From Cinnamomum chago (taxonomy: Eukaryota > Streptophyta > Magnoliopsida > Laurales > Lauraceae), in the NCBI GenBank assembly GCA_038049695.1, contig CP142457.1, forward strand, positions 61,872,501-61,936,500: a stretch of DNA of 64,000 nucleotides. Reading direction: 5' to 3'. The position numbers and the translations under genes are program-made. Below are positions 62,307 to 64,000 of this stretch, in pieces; the stretch's first letter is position 1; each line of letters opens with the position of its first letter. Under the pieces are notes generated by a model that saw only the letters and a list, made by a program, of their open reading frames with translations, did no database searches and was not told the origin of the DNA.

Positions 62307-63184
62307 GAACCTTAACTGTTGATAGGTTAGCAACAAAAAAAAAAAAAAAAATTGCTTTGATTTTTCTTGCAACCTATCCTTATTTTTGTTGGTGCGATAT
62401 TTCTCTAATGAATCGTAAATAAATGAATTGAGATAGAAGATCCTGATCATGCGAGAGAGCTAGGAATGCATAATTTATCTGCCTCACAAATAAAAACACA
62501 CACACTCGCAGAGTGCAAGACCCACTCACAAGCGCAAAGAAAATAGGAGAAAAAAAATGTCAATTGCTAGAGGGTGAAAGGTAAGATAAGCCAAGCAAAG
62601 AGGATGGAATACCCACTAGGTAAATCCTTTTAACAAGGTTTTGACCAAGTAAAATCCTTTCATCTGTCATTTAAAAGAAAACCCTTCAGGTAATGGTGAC
62701 CAAACTCCCTCTGGCCACCGGTCAAAGTATGTGTTCCAAGGATATTACAAAAAAGGAAAGGCTTTCTGTGTTATTTTGAGTAAATGGAAGGGTGTTTTTA
62801 TACATGATACATGAACCTCCCTTCCAAGCAATATGGTTTGCAGTTTACTTTCTTTTTCTCCTCTTCTGCATACTATCTCTGTGGGCTTACCTTACTACGT
62901 CATTTCCTTTTATTACTCTCCCTAGATCTCCATTTCTGGCTTTCTACTTACAGTGAATGAAAAAATCCGATCGTTTTTTTTTCTTTTGCAATCGATAGGG
63001 TTTCATGCTTTCCTCACTCTTTCTAGTTCCTTCATCACTCAAAAGGCACAAAAAGGCCATCGACAGGAGTTGAAGCAAAGAAAAGGAGCAGCAAAAGTAG
63101 CCCAAGTTTCCTTCTTTATCCATCTCCACTAATCCATCTACCTATTATTCCTGTCACAGATGCTTGCTTTGTTATTTTATTCAA
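62307..63184. other. Upstream region of the OSCA1-like gene
   Basis: An A-run lies at about 62335-62350. No other gene is recognised, so this is the likely promoter-proximal region of the downstream channel gene. Confidence 0.45.
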
Positions 63185-63191
63185 TATAAAA
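63185..63191 (+). promoter_or_regulatory. TATA-like box of the OSCA1-like gene
   Basis: TATAAAA lies 150 bp before the start codon and is followed by a pyrimidine-rich leader (CTCTTCCTTTATTCTCCTCC), typical of plant 5' UTRs. Confidence 0.5.
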
Positions 63192-63340
63192 CAGAAACCA
63201 TGTTCTCTACAGGCCACTAACTCTTCCTTTATTCTCCTCCCACTTTCATTTTCTTCCAATCACTACCCCCACCTGCTTTCTTCACTTTGCTCTCAAAACC
63301 CATCTCTCTTTCTTTCTGCTGCCTGCTTTTTTGGGTTTTC

Positions 63341-63654
63341 ATGGCTACTCTTGAAGATATTGGAGTCTCTGCATTTATAAACATACTCAGTGCATTTGCC
63401 TTCTTGCTGGCGTTTGCTCTGCTGAGAATTCAGCCCATCAATGACAGGGTCTACTTCCCAAAGTGGTATATCAGTGGGGGGAGGAAGAGCCCAGGGAGAT
63501 CCAGGAACATTGTGGGCAAGTTTGTCAACCTCAATTTCAGGACTTACCTGACCTTCCTCAATTGGATGCCTCAGGCGCTGCGGATGAGCGAGAAAGAGAT
63601 AATTGAGCACGCGGGGCTTGATTCTGCTGTCTATCTTAGAATTTATATTCTGGG
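63341..63654 (+). CDS. OSCA1-like hyperosmolality-gated calcium channel, first coding exon
   Basis: OSCA (DUF221/TMEM63 superfamily) proteins are plasma-membrane mechanosensitive, osmosensing cation channels that admit calcium. The exon encodes 104 residues plus two bases: MATLEDIGVSAFINILSAFA is the N-terminus and first membrane helix (about 10-30), then QPINDRVYFPKWY, a Gly/Ser/Arg-rich linker, NLNFRTYLTFLNWMPQALRM and EHAGLDSAVYLRIYIL, all hallmarks of the family's N-terminal domain. I chose the ATG at 63341 because it gives the conserved MATL(x)DIGVSA start. The exon ends CTGGG before GTATTG at 63655 (phase 2), matching the family's first intron position. The intron runs past the window end, so most of the roughly 770-residue protein is not seen. 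Confidence 0.93.
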
Positions 63655-64000
63655 GTATTGGAGAATTTTTCTTTTTTATTTTTTTGAAATGGGTTCTTTT
63701 TTATTGGTTTGTTTATGTTGTTATACTAAATGTAGTCTGTTTAGGAGTGTTTGGATGTACCCCAAATCGTAACTGGGTTGATATTATAGAGGAGAACAGG
63801 AATGATGCTTTTCAGTTGTGCCGTGAGTCCGGGGTGACACCAAAATTACTGAACATTGTAGTTTGTAGTCGGTTTTCAGTGCTGATAATGACGTGTGGAA
63901 GAAAATGTTAGAAAACAGTACCCGGTTCCATGGTGCCCCAAGCACTTATTGGAACGGTCAAATTCAGCATGATTTGGGGTACATTCAAATTTATCTGGAG
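63655..64000 (+). other. Intron 1 (partial) of the OSCA1-like gene
   Basis: Begins GTATTGG with a T-rich start and has no in-frame continuation of the channel. It contains a pair of inverted 19-bp arms (see the MITE entry). Confidence 0.8.
63750..63989. mobile_element. Probable MITE in the OSCA1-like intron
   Basis: The left arm TTTGGATGTACCCCAAATC (63750-63768) and the right arm GATTTGGGGTACATTCAAA (63971-63989) are inverted copies with one mismatch, about 200 bp apart. Size and GTTTGGATG-style ends fit plant MITEs. The target duplication is not clear and the element may run slightly beyond both arms. Confidence 0.6.

Noticed and set aside
63287..63340. Upstream extension of the OSCA1-like frame
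   Set aside because: There is no upstream ATG in this frame, and the conserved family N-terminus starts at the ATG at 63341.

Overview
This is plant nuclear DNA. Evidence: a tRNA-derived SINE, Ty3/gypsy chromovirus and Ty1/copia retrotransposons, a TRIM element, plant-type MITEs and Helitron ends, and two intron-containing plant genes. The many GTGGGCCC-type repeats and long AT-rich intergenic stretches fit a large, repeat-rich angiosperm genome. A magnoliid-like genome is possible, but nothing here fixes the species.

Layout. 1-6.5 kb is intergenic, with one SINE. 6.5-24.2 kb is a three-level nest: a copia-like LTR remnant (outer) is split by a ~4.08-kb solo LTR (target duplication ATGTC), which is split by a full 12.8-kb chromodomain-bearing Ty3/gypsy element on the minus strand (target duplication AAAAG, ~3.95-kb LTRs almost identical). 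24.7 kb holds a 143-bp Mutator-type MITE with a nearly perfect hairpin. 25.8-32.4 kb is an old, stop-ridden Ty1/copia element. 32.4-34.0 kb is an unclassified repeat carrying a complete 691-bp TRIM. 34.1-39.3 kb is AT-rich, with a Helitron end, GTGGGCCC repeats and a MITE. 39.3-44.0 kb is a broken NPF (NRT1/PTR) transporter gene on the minus strand; one exon is split by a 2.65-kb solo LTR with target duplication AAATT. 44-62 kb is intergenic, with tandem repeats, poly-G tracts, MITEs and a Helitron-like insertion. 62.1 kb is a hAT-type MITE. 63.34 kb to the end is the first coding exon of an OSCA1-like mechanosensitive/osmosensing calcium channel gene, the only apparently intact host gene, which runs off the window.

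The most unusual signal is shared by four LTRs in this window that look unrelated. Each carries a short array of its own perfect or near-perfect 12-16-bp palindrome. Three have the form CCG-N6-CGG with different centres (ATCGAT, GTTAAC, CTCGAG); the fourth is GTTCGCTATAGCGAAC. Copies mostly lie about 20-22 bp apart or at multiples of that. Symmetry and spacing are kept while the sequence changes, which suggests selection on dyad symmetry: dimeric protein sites, or RNA stem/kissing elements in the leader of the transcript.
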